DNA of 9,350 bases from an uncultured Lactococcus sp. (GTDB taxonomy: Bacteria > Bacillota > Bacilli > Lactobacillales > Streptococcaceae), in assembly GCF_934191625.1 (NCBI RefSeq), contig NZ_CAKPUG010000011.1, forward strand, positions 1 through 9,350, in the 5' to 3' direction. The position numbers and the translations under genes were made by a program. This document shows, in pieces, positions 1 to 6,994 of the stretch (within the stretch, counting starts at the first letter, position 1; every line of letters begins with the position of its first letter). The notes below the pieces were generated by a model. That model was not told the DNA's origin. It searched no databases and saw nothing but the letters and a program-made list of their open reading frames with translations.

Positions 1-3
1 GTT

Positions 4-75
4 GCGAACGTAGTTCAGGGGTAGAACACAACCTTGCCATGGTTGGGGTCGCGAGTTCGAATCTCGTCGTTCGCT
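4..75 (+). tRNA. tRNA-Gly(GCC)
   Basis: Cloverleaf folds by eye: acceptor strand GCGAACG (4-10) pairs with CGTTCGC (68-74), and U75 is the discriminator. The anticodon stem CAACC/GGTTG encloses loop TTGCCAT, with anticodon GCC at 36-38. The T-arm contains GTTCGAATC. CCA is not encoded, because TTA follows. It is the first gene of a ten-tRNA array whose start lies left of the window. Confidence 0.95.
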
Positions 76-91
76 TTAAAATTAAATATAT

Positions 92-165
92 GCACCCGTG
101 GCTCAACTGGATAGAGTACCTGACTACGAATCAGGCGGTTGCAGGTTCGAATCCTGCCGGGTGCA
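92..165 (+). tRNA. tRNA-Arg(ACG)
   Basis: Acceptor GCACCCG (92-98) pairs with CGGGTGC (158-164), and A165 is the discriminator. The anticodon loop CTACGAA (124-130) sits on a CCTGA/TCAGG stem, with anticodon ACG at 126-128. The first anticodon base is expected to be deaminated to inosine so that it reads CGU, CGC and CGA. CCA is not encoded. Confidence 0.95.
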
Positions 166-206
166 TTGGTTTCTCAAGGAAATCATAGTGATAATAAACT
201 TTATCT

Positions 207-280
207 CGGGAAGTAGCTCAGCTTGGTAGAGTACTTGGTTTGGGACCAAGGTGTCGCAGGTTCGAATCCTGTCTTCCCGA
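207..280 (+). tRNA. tRNA-Pro(TGG)
   Basis: Acceptor CGGGAAG (207-213) pairs with CTTCCCG (273-279), and A280 is the discriminator. The anticodon stem CTTGG/CCAAG holds loop TTTGGGA, with anticodon TGG at 241-243. The C1-G72 end pair and A73 are typical of bacterial tRNA-Pro. CCA is not encoded. Confidence 0.95.
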
Positions 281-308
281 TTGATAGCCTAGTCTATCTG
301 AAATTTTT

Positions 309-382
309 GGCGGTGTAGCTCAGCTGGCTAGAGCGTTCGGTTCATACCCGAGAGGTCGGGGGTTCGATCCCCTTCGCCGCTA
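309..382 (+). tRNA. tRNA-Met(CAT), elongator type
   Basis: Acceptor GGCGGTG (309-315) pairs with CGCCGCT (375-381), using G-T wobbles at the first and sixth pairs. A382 is the discriminator and the anticodon is CAT at 343-345. The wobble-paired end and lack of three G-C pairs at the bottom of the anticodon stem fit an elongator rather than an initiator. The sequence closely resembles the Bacillus elongator tRNA-Met as I remember it. CCA is not encoded. Confidence 0.85.
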
Positions 383-397
383 TTATATTTTACAGCT

Positions 398-471
398 GGA
401 TCTTTAGCTCAGTTGGTTAGAGCTCTCGGCTCATAACCGAGCGGTCGTTGGTTCGAATCCAACAAGATCCA
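398..471 (+). tRNA. tRNA-Ile2(CAT), lysidine-modified type
   Basis: Acceptor GGATCTT (398-404) pairs with AAGATCC (464-470), and A471 is the discriminator. The anticodon stem CTCGG/CCGAG holds loop CTCATAA, with CAT at 432-434. An automatic tool would call this Met. The body (GGAYCTTTAGCTCAG start, CGGCTCATAACCG anticodon arm) matches the Firmicute and Mollicute tRNA-Ile whose C34 is converted to lysidine by TilS to read AUA. The Ile2 assignment is by recalled resemblance. Confidence 0.8.
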
Positions 472-476
472 CTTTT

Positions 477-566
477 GGAGGATTACCCAAGTCCGGCTGA
501 AGGGAACGGTCTTGAAAACCGTCAGGCGGGTAAAACCGTGCGTGGGTTCGAATCCCACATCCTCCT
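477..566 (+). tRNA. tRNA-Ser(TGA)
   Basis: This is a 90-base class II tRNA with a long variable arm. Acceptor GGAGGAT (477-483) pairs with ATCCTCC (559-565). The anticodon stem ACGGT/ACCGT holds loop CTTGAAA, with TGA at 513-515. The variable-arm hairpin lies between about 523 and 541. The base at the discriminator position is T566, not the G usual in tRNA-Ser. CCA is not encoded. Confidence 0.95.
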
Positions 567-574
567 TTTCCTTT

Positions 575-647
575 GGCTCGGTAGCTCAGTTGGTAGAGCA
601 ATGGATTGAAGCTCCATGTGTCGGCGGTTCGATTCCGTCTCGCGCCA
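575..647 (+). tRNA. tRNA-Phe(GAA)
   Basis: The anticodon stem ATGGA/TCCAT holds loop TTGAAGC, with GAA at 608-610. The T-arm is GGCGG/CCGTC around TTCGATT. Acceptor GGCTCGG (575-581) faces TCGCGCC (640-646), and A647 is the discriminator. Six of the seven pairs form (one a G-T wobble), but T578 faces C643 and cannot pair, so the stem has an internal mismatch at pair 4-69. CCA is not encoded. Confidence 0.93.
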
Positions 648-650
648 TTT

Positions 651-721
651 GCGGGTGTAGTTTAGTGGTAAAACCTCAGCCTTCCAAGCTGATGTTGTGA
701 GTTCGATTCTCATCACCCGCT
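651..721 (+). tRNA. tRNA-Gly(TCC)
   Basis: Acceptor GCGGGTG (651-657) pairs with CACCCGC (714-720), and T721 is the discriminator, as usual for tRNA-Gly. The anticodon stem TCAGC/GCTGA holds loop CTTCCAA, with TCC at 683-685. It starts only three bases after tRNA-Phe. CCA is not encoded. Confidence 0.95.
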
Positions 722-761
722 TAAAAGTGTTTCTAGTAAATAGAATATTTTTTAATAATTT

Positions 762-835
762 GGGAGCATAGCTCAGTTGGTTAGAGCACTGTGTTGATAA
801 CGCAGGGGTCCGAGGTTCAAATCCTCGTGTTCCCA
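762..835 (+). tRNA. tRNA-Ile(GAT)
   Basis: Acceptor GGGAGCA (762-768) pairs with TGTTCCC (828-834) through one G-T wobble, and A835 is the discriminator. The anticodon stem CTGTG/CGCAG holds loop TTGATAA, with GAT at 796-798. This is the major isoleucine tRNA for AUU and AUC. CCA is not encoded. Confidence 0.95.
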
Positions 836-873
836 TAGATGTTTATAATATCTATATATTGTGAATAACTGGT

Positions 874-961
874 GGGGAGTTACTCAAGAGGCTGAAGAGG
901 ACGGTTTGCTAAATCGTTAGGTCGGGAAACCGGCGCGAGGGTTCGAATCCCTTACTCCCCT
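874..961 (+). tRNA. tRNA-Ser(GCT)
   Basis: This is an 88-base class II tRNA. Acceptor GGGGAGT (874-880) pairs with ACTCCCC (954-960). The anticodon stem ACGGT/ATCGT holds loop TTGCTAA, with GCT at 908-910. The variable arm is GGTCGGGAAACCGGC-like. The discriminator is T961, the same unusual base as in the other serine tRNA here. It is the last gene of the array, followed directly by a terminator. Confidence 0.95.
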
Positions 962-968
962 TCCGTAC

Positions 969-996
969 AACGACTATTATTGAATAGTCGTTTTTT
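969..996 (+). terminator. intrinsic terminator of the tRNA array
   Basis: A perfect 10-bp stem AACGACTATT (969-978) / AATAGTCGTT (983-992) encloses a four-base ATTG loop and runs into six T residues (991-996). It lies eight bases after the last tRNA and 38 bases before the dnaG start codon, so it separates the tRNA transcript from the dnaG-rpoD transcript. Confidence 0.92.
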
Positions 997-1034
997 ATGC
1001 TTTATGTAGAATGTTGAAGATGAGAGGAGGTTAT

Positions 1035-2921
1035 ATGACTTTTCTTACGAATGAAGAAGTAACCGAGTTAAAAAATCAGGTAAATATTGCTGATTTGATT
1101 TCACAATATGTACCTCTCACCAAGTCAGGGAAGAATTATTTAGGACTTTGTCCTTTTCATGGGGAAAAAACTCCGAGTTTTAATGTCAATGCTGTTAAGG
1201 GTTTTTACCACTGCTTTGGTTGTGGGAAATCTGGCGATGTTATTGATTTTATAAAAGATTATAAACAAGTAGGGTTTGTGGATGCGGTAAAAGATGTTGC
1301 AAGTTTTGCTGGAATTACTTTAAATATTGAGAATGCTTCTACTGAAGATAAAGATAATCCTAATGCAATGCTCTATGATATTAATAACCAAGCTGCACGT
1401 CTTTATAATATTGTATTAACCTCTACTGAAATCGGCGAAAAAGCACGTCTTTATTTAGAAAAACGTGGAATAAATTCTGATATTATCAAGCAGTTTAATA
1501 TTGGTTTAGCGCCAGAAGAAAATGATTTTATTTTTAAAAATCTTTCTGGAAAATTTGATGAAAGTGTTCAGGCTAATTCGGGACTTTTTAATTTTTCAAG
1601 CAATAAAGTTTTTGATGCCTTTCAAAATAGAATTATGTTTCCACTCAAAAATGAGTATGGACATGTCGTTGGATTTTCCGGTCGAAAGTGGCAAGAAAAT
1701 GATACAAGTAAGGCAAAGTATATTAATACAAGTGTAACGAAAATCTTTGATAAGTCTTACGAGCTGTATAACCTAGACAGAGCAAAACCGGTTATTTCTA
1801 AGACACGTGAAGTTTACTTGATGGAAGGCTTTATGGACGTCATTTCAGCATATAAGGCTGGCATATTTAATGTCGTTGCTACGATGGGAACGGCCTTGAC
1901 TGAAAAACACATAAAGCGATTAGGAAAAATAGCTAAAAATTTTGTTCTTATCTATGATGGAGATCAGGCGGGGCAAAACGCGATATATAAAGCAATTGAT
2001 TTAATTGGTGAAGAGAAGACACAGATTGTTCGTGTACCGGAAGGATTGGATCCTGATGATTATAGTAAAAAATATTCTTTAGAATCATTAGCTAATCTGA
2101 TGGAAAGCAGCAGGATACAACCGACAGAGTTTTTAATCGACTATTTGAAGCCTGAAAACCTTTCGAATCTGCAGAATCAGTTGGATTTCATTGAGCAAAT
2201 GGCGCCTGTTATTGCAAGGGTTTCATCAATTACAGCGCAAGATGCTTTTATAAGAAAATTAGTTGAGATTTTACCTGATTTCGAGTATAATCAAGTAGAG
2301 CAATCTGTCAATTTAAAGCGTGAAAACGTCATTAAATCTAAGGCAGAAGCGGGAAATTTTGAAGAGAATTTTGGTAGTTTTTCGGAAGAAGAATTTTCGA
2401 ATTATCCTGATCCTGGTTTTATTGCATCGAATCAAGATTATTATGAAAATTTTTCCTCTGCTCAAGAGGTTGTTAAAACCGTACCACAGTCTCAGCTACC
2501 GAATTTATCACGAAGTGAACGGGCTGAGGAACAACTTTTGAATCGAATGATTTATCATCAAAGTGTTCTTCAGAAATTTGCAGAGGATGAAACTTTTCGC
2601 TTTGTCCACCAGCGTTATCAAAACCTTTTTGACAAAATTATACTTGAAGCTATGAGTTTTGAAGAAATTAATCCTTCTCACTTTGGTTCATCACTAGATG
2701 CCGATGAGAAAAATTTATTTTATCAAATCTTAAGTCTGGATTTGCCAGAAGAGACAAGTAGTCAGGAACTCGAAGATTTGGTGGCTGTTTTTGCAAAGGA
2801 AATGGAGCAAATAAAGTTTAGTGAATTGCAAAAACAACTAGAAAATGCCCAAAAAGTAGGCAACAAGGAGCGTGAGCTAGAACTCACAATCCAAATTATT
2901 AATCAGAAGAAAAAAATATAA
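1035..2921 (+). CDS. dnaG: DNA primase DnaG
   Basis: The primase makes short RNA primers for the lagging strand and works with the replicative helicase at the fork. The ATG at 1035 follows a strong GAGAGGAGG at 1022-1030 with a four-base gap. In-frame ATGs at 1011 and 1020 have no Shine-Dalgarno sequence, so the 628-residue product is preferred (B. subtilis DnaG is about 600). Domains in order: an N-terminal zinc-binding domain with CPFH (C39, H42) and CFGC (C60, C63); the RNA polymerase core; a TOPRIM fold with E264 in MEGFMD and D308/D310 in DGDQAG as metal ligands; and a C-terminal helicase-interacting region from about residue 480, which is poorly conserved and helical. rpoD follows 35 bases later in what is presumably one operon. 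No damage is seen. Confidence 0.97.
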   Translation: MTFLTNEEVTELKNQVNIADLISQYVPLTKSGKNYLGLCPFHGEKTPSFNVNAVKGFYHCFGCGKSGDVIDFIKDYKQVGFVDAVKDVASFAGITLNIENASTEDKDNPNAMLYDINNQAARLYNIVLTSTEIGEKARLYLEKRGINSDIIKQFNIGLAPEENDFIFKNLSGKFDESVQANSGLFNFSSNKVFDAFQNRIMFPLKNEYGHVVGFSGRKWQENDTSKAKYINTSVTKIFDKSYELYNLDRAKPVISKTREVYLMEGFMDVISAYKAGIFNVVATMGTALTEKHIKRLGKIAKNFVLIYDGDQAGQNAIYKAIDLIGEEKTQIVRVPEGLDPDDYSKKYSLESLANLMESSRIQPTEFLIDYLKPENLSNLQNQLDFIEQMAPVIARVSSITAQDAFIRKLVEILPDFEYNQVEQSVNLKRENVIKSKAEAGNFEENFGSFSEEEFSNYPDPGFIASNQDYYENFSSAQEVVKTVPQSQLPNLSRSERAEEQLLNRMIYHQSVLQKFAEDETFRFVHQRYQNLFDKIILEAMSFEEINPSHFGSSLDADEKNLFYQILSLDLPEETSSQELEDLVAVFAKEMEQIKFSELQKQLENAQKVGNKERELELTIQIINQKKKI

Positions 2922-2943
2922 GCTATAACTTATATTGTTCATT

Positions 2944-2950
2944 GGGGAGG
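2944..2950 (+). promoter_or_regulatory. rpoD ribosome binding site that decides the start codon
   Basis: GGGGAGG at 2944-2950 is the only good Shine-Dalgarno sequence here. It directly abuts an ATG at 2951 (zero spacing, unfavourable) and lies six bases before an in-frame TTG at 2957 (good spacing). A second TTG at 2942 overlaps the site itself. The most likely start is therefore the TTG at 2957. Confidence 0.65.
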
Positions 2951-2956
2951 ATGAAA

Positions 2957-4339
2957 TTGGCAAGTAATAATAAAAAAAGAATCAGTCAAATTGCAAAAGA
3001 AACTGGAATTACTAACAAAGCTTTAATCGCAAAAGCACAAGAACTTGGCATGGCGGTTAAATCTCATTCAAGTTCTATTTTTGAAGCTGAAGAAGCAAAA
3101 CTCCTTGCAGCAATGGACTTTAAACCAATTATTGTTGAAAAAGTTGATGTGGAAGAGCTGAAAGCGAAAGGTTCTAAGCATGTAACTTCCGTAAAAGAAA
3201 AAGCTGCTAAGAAAATTGATATTAAAGATTCAGACACCTTTGATAATAAGGCTTTTGATAAAGCAGTAGCCGCCTATATTACCAAACGTAAACCTCTTGA
3301 AGAAGCTCTGGATGATGAAATTACAGATGAGCTTGTAGTGAAGTTTGGTTTGGAAGCTGAAGCTATTGAAGATTTGCTTCAACAAATTCAAGATGCGGGT
3401 ATTTCTATTGTGGATAAAGATGGGAATCCTAGTCCATTAGCTTTGCAAGCTGAAGAAGAAGAAAAACTTGACGATACTGCAATGGATGAAATCGTGACAA
3501 ATGTCCGTATTGATGATCCTGTTCGTATGTATCTTAAGGAAATTGGACGTTATCCATTGATTTCGCTTGAAGAAGAAACTAAACTTGCAGAAGCTATTGT
3601 CGCCGGCGGTGATGAAGCAGAATTTGCCAAACAAATGCTTGCAGAAGCCAATTTACGTTTGGTTGTTTCAATTGCTAAGCGTTATTCTGGTCGCGGTATG
3701 CAATTTTTGGATTTAATCCAAGAAGGAAATATGGGACTTATGAAAGCTGTGGACAAATTTGACCATACCAAAGGTTTCAAATTCTCAACTTATGCGACTT
3801 GGTGGATTCGACAAGCCATCACACGTGCGATTGCTGACCAAGCACGTACAATTCGTATTCCTGTCCATATGGTTGAAACAATCAACAAGTTAATTCGAGT
3901 GCAACGTAATCTTCTGCAAGAATTGGGGCGAGATCCTTTACCAGAAGAAATTGGTAAAGAATTGCATATGACACCAGATAAAGTTCGTGAAGTCTTAAAA
4001 ATTGCGCAGGAACCTGTATCATTGGAAACTCCTATTGGTGAAGAAGATGATTCCCATCTTGGAGATTTCATTGAAGATGATGTAATTGAAAGTCCAGTGG
4101 ATTACACAAACCGTATATTGCTTCGTGAACAGCTTGATGAAGTTATGGATACCTTGACAGACCGTGAAGAAAACGTATTACGGATGCGTTTTGGTTTAGA
4201 TGATGGTCGTATGCATACACTTGAAGATGTGGGTAAACAATTTAAAGTTACCCGTGAACGTATTCGTCAAATTGAAGCAAAAGCTATTAAGAAATTACGT
4301 CACCCTCGTCGCAGCAAACCTTTGCGTGATTTTATGTAA
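2957..4339 (+). CDS. rpoD: primary sigma factor RpoD/SigA with an N-terminal IF2_N-like domain
   Basis: This is the housekeeping sigma factor that gives RNA polymerase its -10/-35 promoter specificity. From TTG 2957 it has 460 residues; ATG 2951 would add two. Typical Firmicute SigA has about 370. Residues 7-54 carry [11 protein letters not shown], then a second helix, then [17 protein letters not shown]. This is the pattern of the IF2_N domain of translation initiation factor IF-2 and is not expected in a sigma factor. A lysine-rich linker follows, then region 1.1 (about 95-157), region 1.2 with [11 protein letters not shown] (187-197), and region 2 (about 228-305) including [16 protein letters not shown] from 277. 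Region 3 is next, then region 4 (397-460) with the helix-turn-helix [13 protein letters not shown]. All catalytically relevant sigma regions look intact. It lies downstream of dnaG and is followed by a terminator. Confidence 0.95.
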   Translation: MASNNKKRISQIAKETGITNKALIAKAQELGMAVKSHSSSIFEAEEAKLLAAMDFKPIIVEKVDVEELKAKGSKHVTSVKEKAAKKIDIKDSDTFDNKAFDKAVAAYITKRKPLEEALDDEITDELVVKFGLEAEAIEDLLQQIQDAGISIVDKDGNPSPLALQAEEEEKLDDTAMDEIVTNVRIDDPVRMYLKEIGRYPLISLEEETKLAEAIVAGGDEAEFAKQMLAEANLRLVVSIAKRYSGRGMQFLDLIQEGNMGLMKAVDKFDHTKGFKFSTYATWWIRQAITRAIADQARTIRIPVHMVETINKLIRVQRNLLQELGRDPLPEEIGKELHMTPDKVREVLKIAQEPVSLETPIGEEDDSHLGDFIEDDVIESPVDYTNRILLREQLDEVMDTLTDREENVLRMRFGLDDGRMHTLEDVGKQFKVTRERIRQIEAKAIKKLRHPRRSKPLRDFM

Positions 4340-4344
4340 GAACA

Positions 4345-4379
4345 AAAACTCTCTCGACAGATGTCGAAGAGTTTTTTTA
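4345..4379 (+). terminator. intrinsic terminator after rpoD
   Basis: The stem is built from AACTCT paired with AGAGTT and TCGAC paired with GTCGA, with one bulged C at 4353 and an AGAT loop (4359-4362). Seven T residues follow at 4372-4378. It begins six bases after the rpoD stop codon and ends the dnaG-rpoD unit. Confidence 0.9.
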
Positions 4380-4416
4380 TTATAATTAAAAAAGAAAAGA
4401 ATATAGTACAAAAGAT

Positions 4417-4444
4417 TTGATAAATTTGAGAGAAGTGATATAAT
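4417..4444 (+). promoter_or_regulatory. clpE promoter
   Basis: The -35 is TTGATA at 4417-4422. A 16-base spacer leads to a perfect -10, TATAAT, at 4439-4444, preceded by the TGN extension (4436-4438). Transcription would start near 4451, just before the CtsR operator. Confidence 0.82.
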
Positions 4445-4457
4445 AAAAATTATTAAA

Positions 4458-4474
4458 GGTCAAAAAAGGTCAAA
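4458..4474 (+). promoter_or_regulatory. CtsR operator of clpE
   Basis: GGTCAAA-AAA-GGTCAAA at 4458-4474 matches the heptad direct repeat RGTCAAANANRGTCAAA recognised by CtsR, the repressor of clp and related heat-shock genes in low-GC Gram-positives. Both heptads are perfect. Placed immediately after the predicted transcription start, the bound repressor would block initiation or early elongation. Induction of clpE by heat or protein damage follows from established knowledge of the regulon. No ctsR gene is in the window. Confidence 0.95.
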
Positions 4475-4496
4475 CTTTAAAGAGGAGAAACCAGAC

Positions 4497-4508
4497 ATGA
4501 TTCTTTAA
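4497..4508 (+). other. three-codon leader minicistron (Met-Ile-Leu-stop)
   Basis: AGAGGAG at 4481-4487 is a good Shine-Dalgarno sequence, nine bases before ATG ATT CTT TAA. It lies in the predicted clpE leader between the CtsR operator and clpE's own ribosome binding site (4554-4558). It might be translated as a minicistron, be a chance ATG, or be the remnant of an older start. No function is claimed. Confidence 0.35.
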
Positions 4509-4563
4509 TTCTAAAAAAATAAGTTAAAATAAAGAAAAAGACGTAACCACAAAGGAGGAAGAG

Positions 4564-6816
4564 ATGCTCTGCCAAAATTGTAAAATAAACGAAGCGACAA
4601 TTCACCTTTATACTAATGTGAATGGCCAGCGTAAGCAAGTTGATTTGTGCCAAAACTGTTATCAAATTATGAAATCAGGTGGGCAAGAAAGCTTATTTGC
4701 TGGGGCTACAAATATTTCGAATAATGATGATCCTTTCAATCCATTTCCAGATATTTTTCAAGCCTTACATGGTAACGATCAAGGACGGACCATGACGCCT
4801 CCAACCCAATCTGGTGGTCGTGGTCCAGGCGGTCCACAAAATCCTCGGGGAGGACAAACTCCTAAAGGCCTTCTCGAAGAATTCGGAGTCAATATCACTG
4901 ACGCTGCACGCCGTGGGGAAATTGATCCTGTGATTGGGCGAGATTCTGAAATTACGCGGGTCATCGAAATTTTGAATCGTCGGACAAAAAATAATCCTGT
5001 GCTTATCGGGGAACCTGGTGTTGGGAAAACAGCAGTTGTTGAAGGTTTAGCCCAAAAAATTGTCGATGGTGATGTACCCCAAAAACTGCAAAATAAAGAA
5101 GTCATTCGCCTTGATGTTGTCAGTCTGGTCCAAGGAACTGGCGTGCGTGGGCAATTTGAAGAGCGTATGCAAAAGTTGATGGAAGAGATTCGTAAACGTG
5201 ATGACGTTATACTCTTTATCGATGAAATCCATGAAATTGTAGGCGCAGGATCTGCTGGAGAAGGAAATATGGATGCTGGGAACATCCTTAAACCGGCTTT
5301 AGCGCGTGGTGAGCTCCAACTTGTTGGTGCTACAACACTCAATGAATATCGCATTATTGAAAAGGATGCGGCACTAGAGCGCCGGATGCAACCCGTTAAA
5401 GTTGATGAGCCTTCTGTTGATGAAACAATAACTATTTTACGCGGTATACAAAAACGATATGAAGATTATCATCATGTAAAATATTCAGACGAAGCGATAT
5501 TAGCTGCTGCAAATCTGTCTAATCGCTATATTCAAGATCGCTTCTTACCTGATAAGGCGATTGACTTACTTGATGAAGTAGGCTCGAAAAAGAATCTAAC
5601 GCTCAAATTTGTTGATCCTGAGGATATAAAGAAACGTATTGAGCAAGCAGAAGCGCAAAAAAATGATGCGATGCAACGTGAAGATTTTGAAAAAGCAGCG
5701 CATTTCCGAGATCAAATCGCTAAACTTCGTGAGCTTCAAAGTCATGAAATTTCGGATACTGACATGCCAAATGTCACAGAAAAAGATATTGAAGCAATCG
5801 TTGAAGAAAAAACGCATATCCCTGTAGGTGATTTGAAAGAAAAAGAACAAACACAGCTGATTAATCTAGCGGAAGACTTAAAAGAACATGTTATCGGACA
5901 AGACGAAGCGATTGATAAAATTTCCAAAGCTGTGCGTCGTTCGCGTGTTGGACTTGGCAAGCCTAATCGTCCTATCGGTTCCTTCCTCTTTGTCGGACCA
6001 ACTGGTGTAGGTAAGACCGAGCTTGCTAAACAATTGGCTTATGAACTCTTTGGGTCAAGAGATAGCATGATTCGTTTTGACATGTCGGAGTACATGGAAA
6101 AACATAGTGTGGCTAAGTTGATTGGTGCTCCTCCAGGTTATGTGGGTTATGAAGAAGCTGGTCAACTGACAGAACGAGTGCGGCGTAACCCATACAGCTT
6201 AATTTTATTGGATGAGATTGAGAAAGCCCATCCGGATGTTATGCATATGTTCCTCCAAATTCTTGATGATGGGCGCTTAACAGATGCCCAAGGGCGCACG
6301 GTTTCATTTAAAGATGCAATCATCATTATGACTTCAAATGCTGGTACTGGTAAAGTTGAAGCGAGCGTTGGTTTTGGGGCAGCTCGTGAAGGGCGTACGC
6401 ATTCAGTTCTTGGAGAATTAGGTAATTTCTTTAGTCCAGAGTTTATGAACCGTTTTGATGCGATCATTGAGTTCTCAGCCCTGTCTAAAGAAAATCTACT
6501 CAAGATTGTTGACCTTATGCTTGATGAAGTCAATGCGCAAATAGGACAAAATGATATTCACCTTGAAGTTACGCAAGAAGCTAAAGAAAAGCTTGTAGAT
6601 TTGGGTTATGATCCGAAGATGGGCGCTCGTCCGCTCCGTCGGACAATTCAGGATAATATCGAGGATGCTATTGCTGATTTTTATATCGAACATCCAGAAT
6701 ATAAAGATTTACTTGCTGATTTGGTTGATGATAAGATTGTTATTGTAAATAAGCCAGAAGAAGCAAAGAAAGAAGAGAAACAGACTGAGTCTTTAGAAGA
6801 ATCGGATGAAAAATAA
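4564..6816 (+). CDS. clpE: ClpE, ATP-dependent Clp protease ATPase subunit
   Basis: This is a class I HSP100 unfoldase that forms hexamers and feeds damaged proteins to ClpP. GGAGG (4554-4558) lies five bases before the ATG; the product has 750 residues. The N-terminal zinc finger, CQNC (C3, C6) and CQNC (C29, C32), is the hallmark of ClpE. A Gly/Pro-rich linker follows (about 79-102). The first AAA domain has Walker A GEPGVGKT (149-156) and Walker B ending in D220-E221. A UVR-like coiled coil (about 360-391) sits between the two AAA domains. The second AAA domain has GPTGVGKT (478-485) and Walker B ending in D550-E551. VGF at 602-604 fits the ClpP-docking loop. The C-terminal tail is acidic and Lys/Glu-rich. 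It stands alone under CtsR control. In Lactococcus, ClpE is reported to help restore CtsR repression after heat shock. All key residues are present. Confidence 0.97.
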   Translation: MLCQNCKINEATIHLYTNVNGQRKQVDLCQNCYQIMKSGGQESLFAGATNISNNDDPFNPFPDIFQALHGNDQGRTMTPPTQSGGRGPGGPQNPRGGQTPKGLLEEFGVNITDAARRGEIDPVIGRDSEITRVIEILNRRTKNNPVLIGEPGVGKTAVVEGLAQKIVDGDVPQKLQNKEVIRLDVVSLVQGTGVRGQFEERMQKLMEEIRKRDDVILFIDEIHEIVGAGSAGEGNMDAGNILKPALARGELQLVGATTLNEYRIIEKDAALERRMQPVKVDEPSVDETITILRGIQKRYEDYHHVKYSDEAILAAANLSNRYIQDRFLPDKAIDLLDEVGSKKNLTLKFVDPEDIKKRIEQAEAQKNDAMQREDFEKAAHFRDQIAKLRELQSHEISDTDMPNVTEKDIEAIVEEKTHIPVGDLKEKEQTQLINLAEDLKEHVIGQDEAIDKISKAVRRSRVGLGKPNRPIGSFLFVGPTGVGKTELAKQLAYELFGSRDSMIRFDMSEYMEKHSVAKLIGAPPGYVGYEEAGQLTERVRRNPYSLILLDEIEKAHPDVMHMFLQILDDGRLTDAQGRTVSFKDAIIIMTSNAGTGKVEASVGFGAAREGRTHSVLGELGNFFSPEFMNRFDAIIEFSALSKENLLKIVDLMLDEVNAQIGQNDIHLEVTQEAKEKLVDLGYDPKMGARPLRRTIQDNIEDAIADFYIEHPEYKDLLADLVDDKIVIVNKPEEAKKEEKQTESLEESDEK

Positions 6817-6843
6817 TTACTTGAGTAAGTTTCTGGAAAGATG

Positions 6844-6880
6844 AAGAAATAAAGGTTGAAAAACTTTTATTTCTTTTTTT
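6844..6880 (+). terminator. intrinsic terminator after clpE
   Basis: AAGAAATAAAGGTT (6844-6857) pairs with AACTTTTATTTCTT (6862-6875) around a GAAA tetraloop, with one G-T wobble. The 3' arm runs into a T tract to 6880. It lies about 28 bases after the clpE stop codon. Confidence 0.88.
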
Positions 6881-6994
6881 GTGAATAATATGTTTGTTTT
6901 TCGTATTAATATTTATAGAAAGGAAATTATCACAATGAAAGGAGGTGAAATATTATTTTTTTTAAGCAAGATTGTTGTTAAGAAAGGCGGAAAT

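Noticed and set aside
512..700. Plus-strand open frame of 62 codons
   Set aside because: It runs through tRNA-Ser, tRNA-Phe and tRNA-Gly and is an artefact of stable RNA sequence.
522..836. Minus-strand open frame of 104 codons across the tRNA array
   Set aside because: It is the antisense of tRNA-Ser, Phe, Gly and Ile genes and gives the familiar spurious tRNA-antisense peptide (GFEPRTPALS type).
844..849. TATAAT between tRNA-Ile and tRNA-Ser as an internal promoter
   Set aside because: No -35 exists at proper spacing, since the position falls inside tRNA-Ile; it is probably chance in AT-rich spacer DNA.
4779..5354. Minus-strand open frame of 191 codons opposite clpE
   Set aside because: It is a shadow of clpE: Ser/Pro/Arg-rich with no ribosome binding site, while the clpE frame is fully conserved in motifs.
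6881..6994. Longer N-terminus of the secreted protein from GTG 6881
   Set aside because: The GTG adjoins the T tract of the clpE terminator and has no ribosome binding site; the signal peptide begins naturally at ATG 6995.
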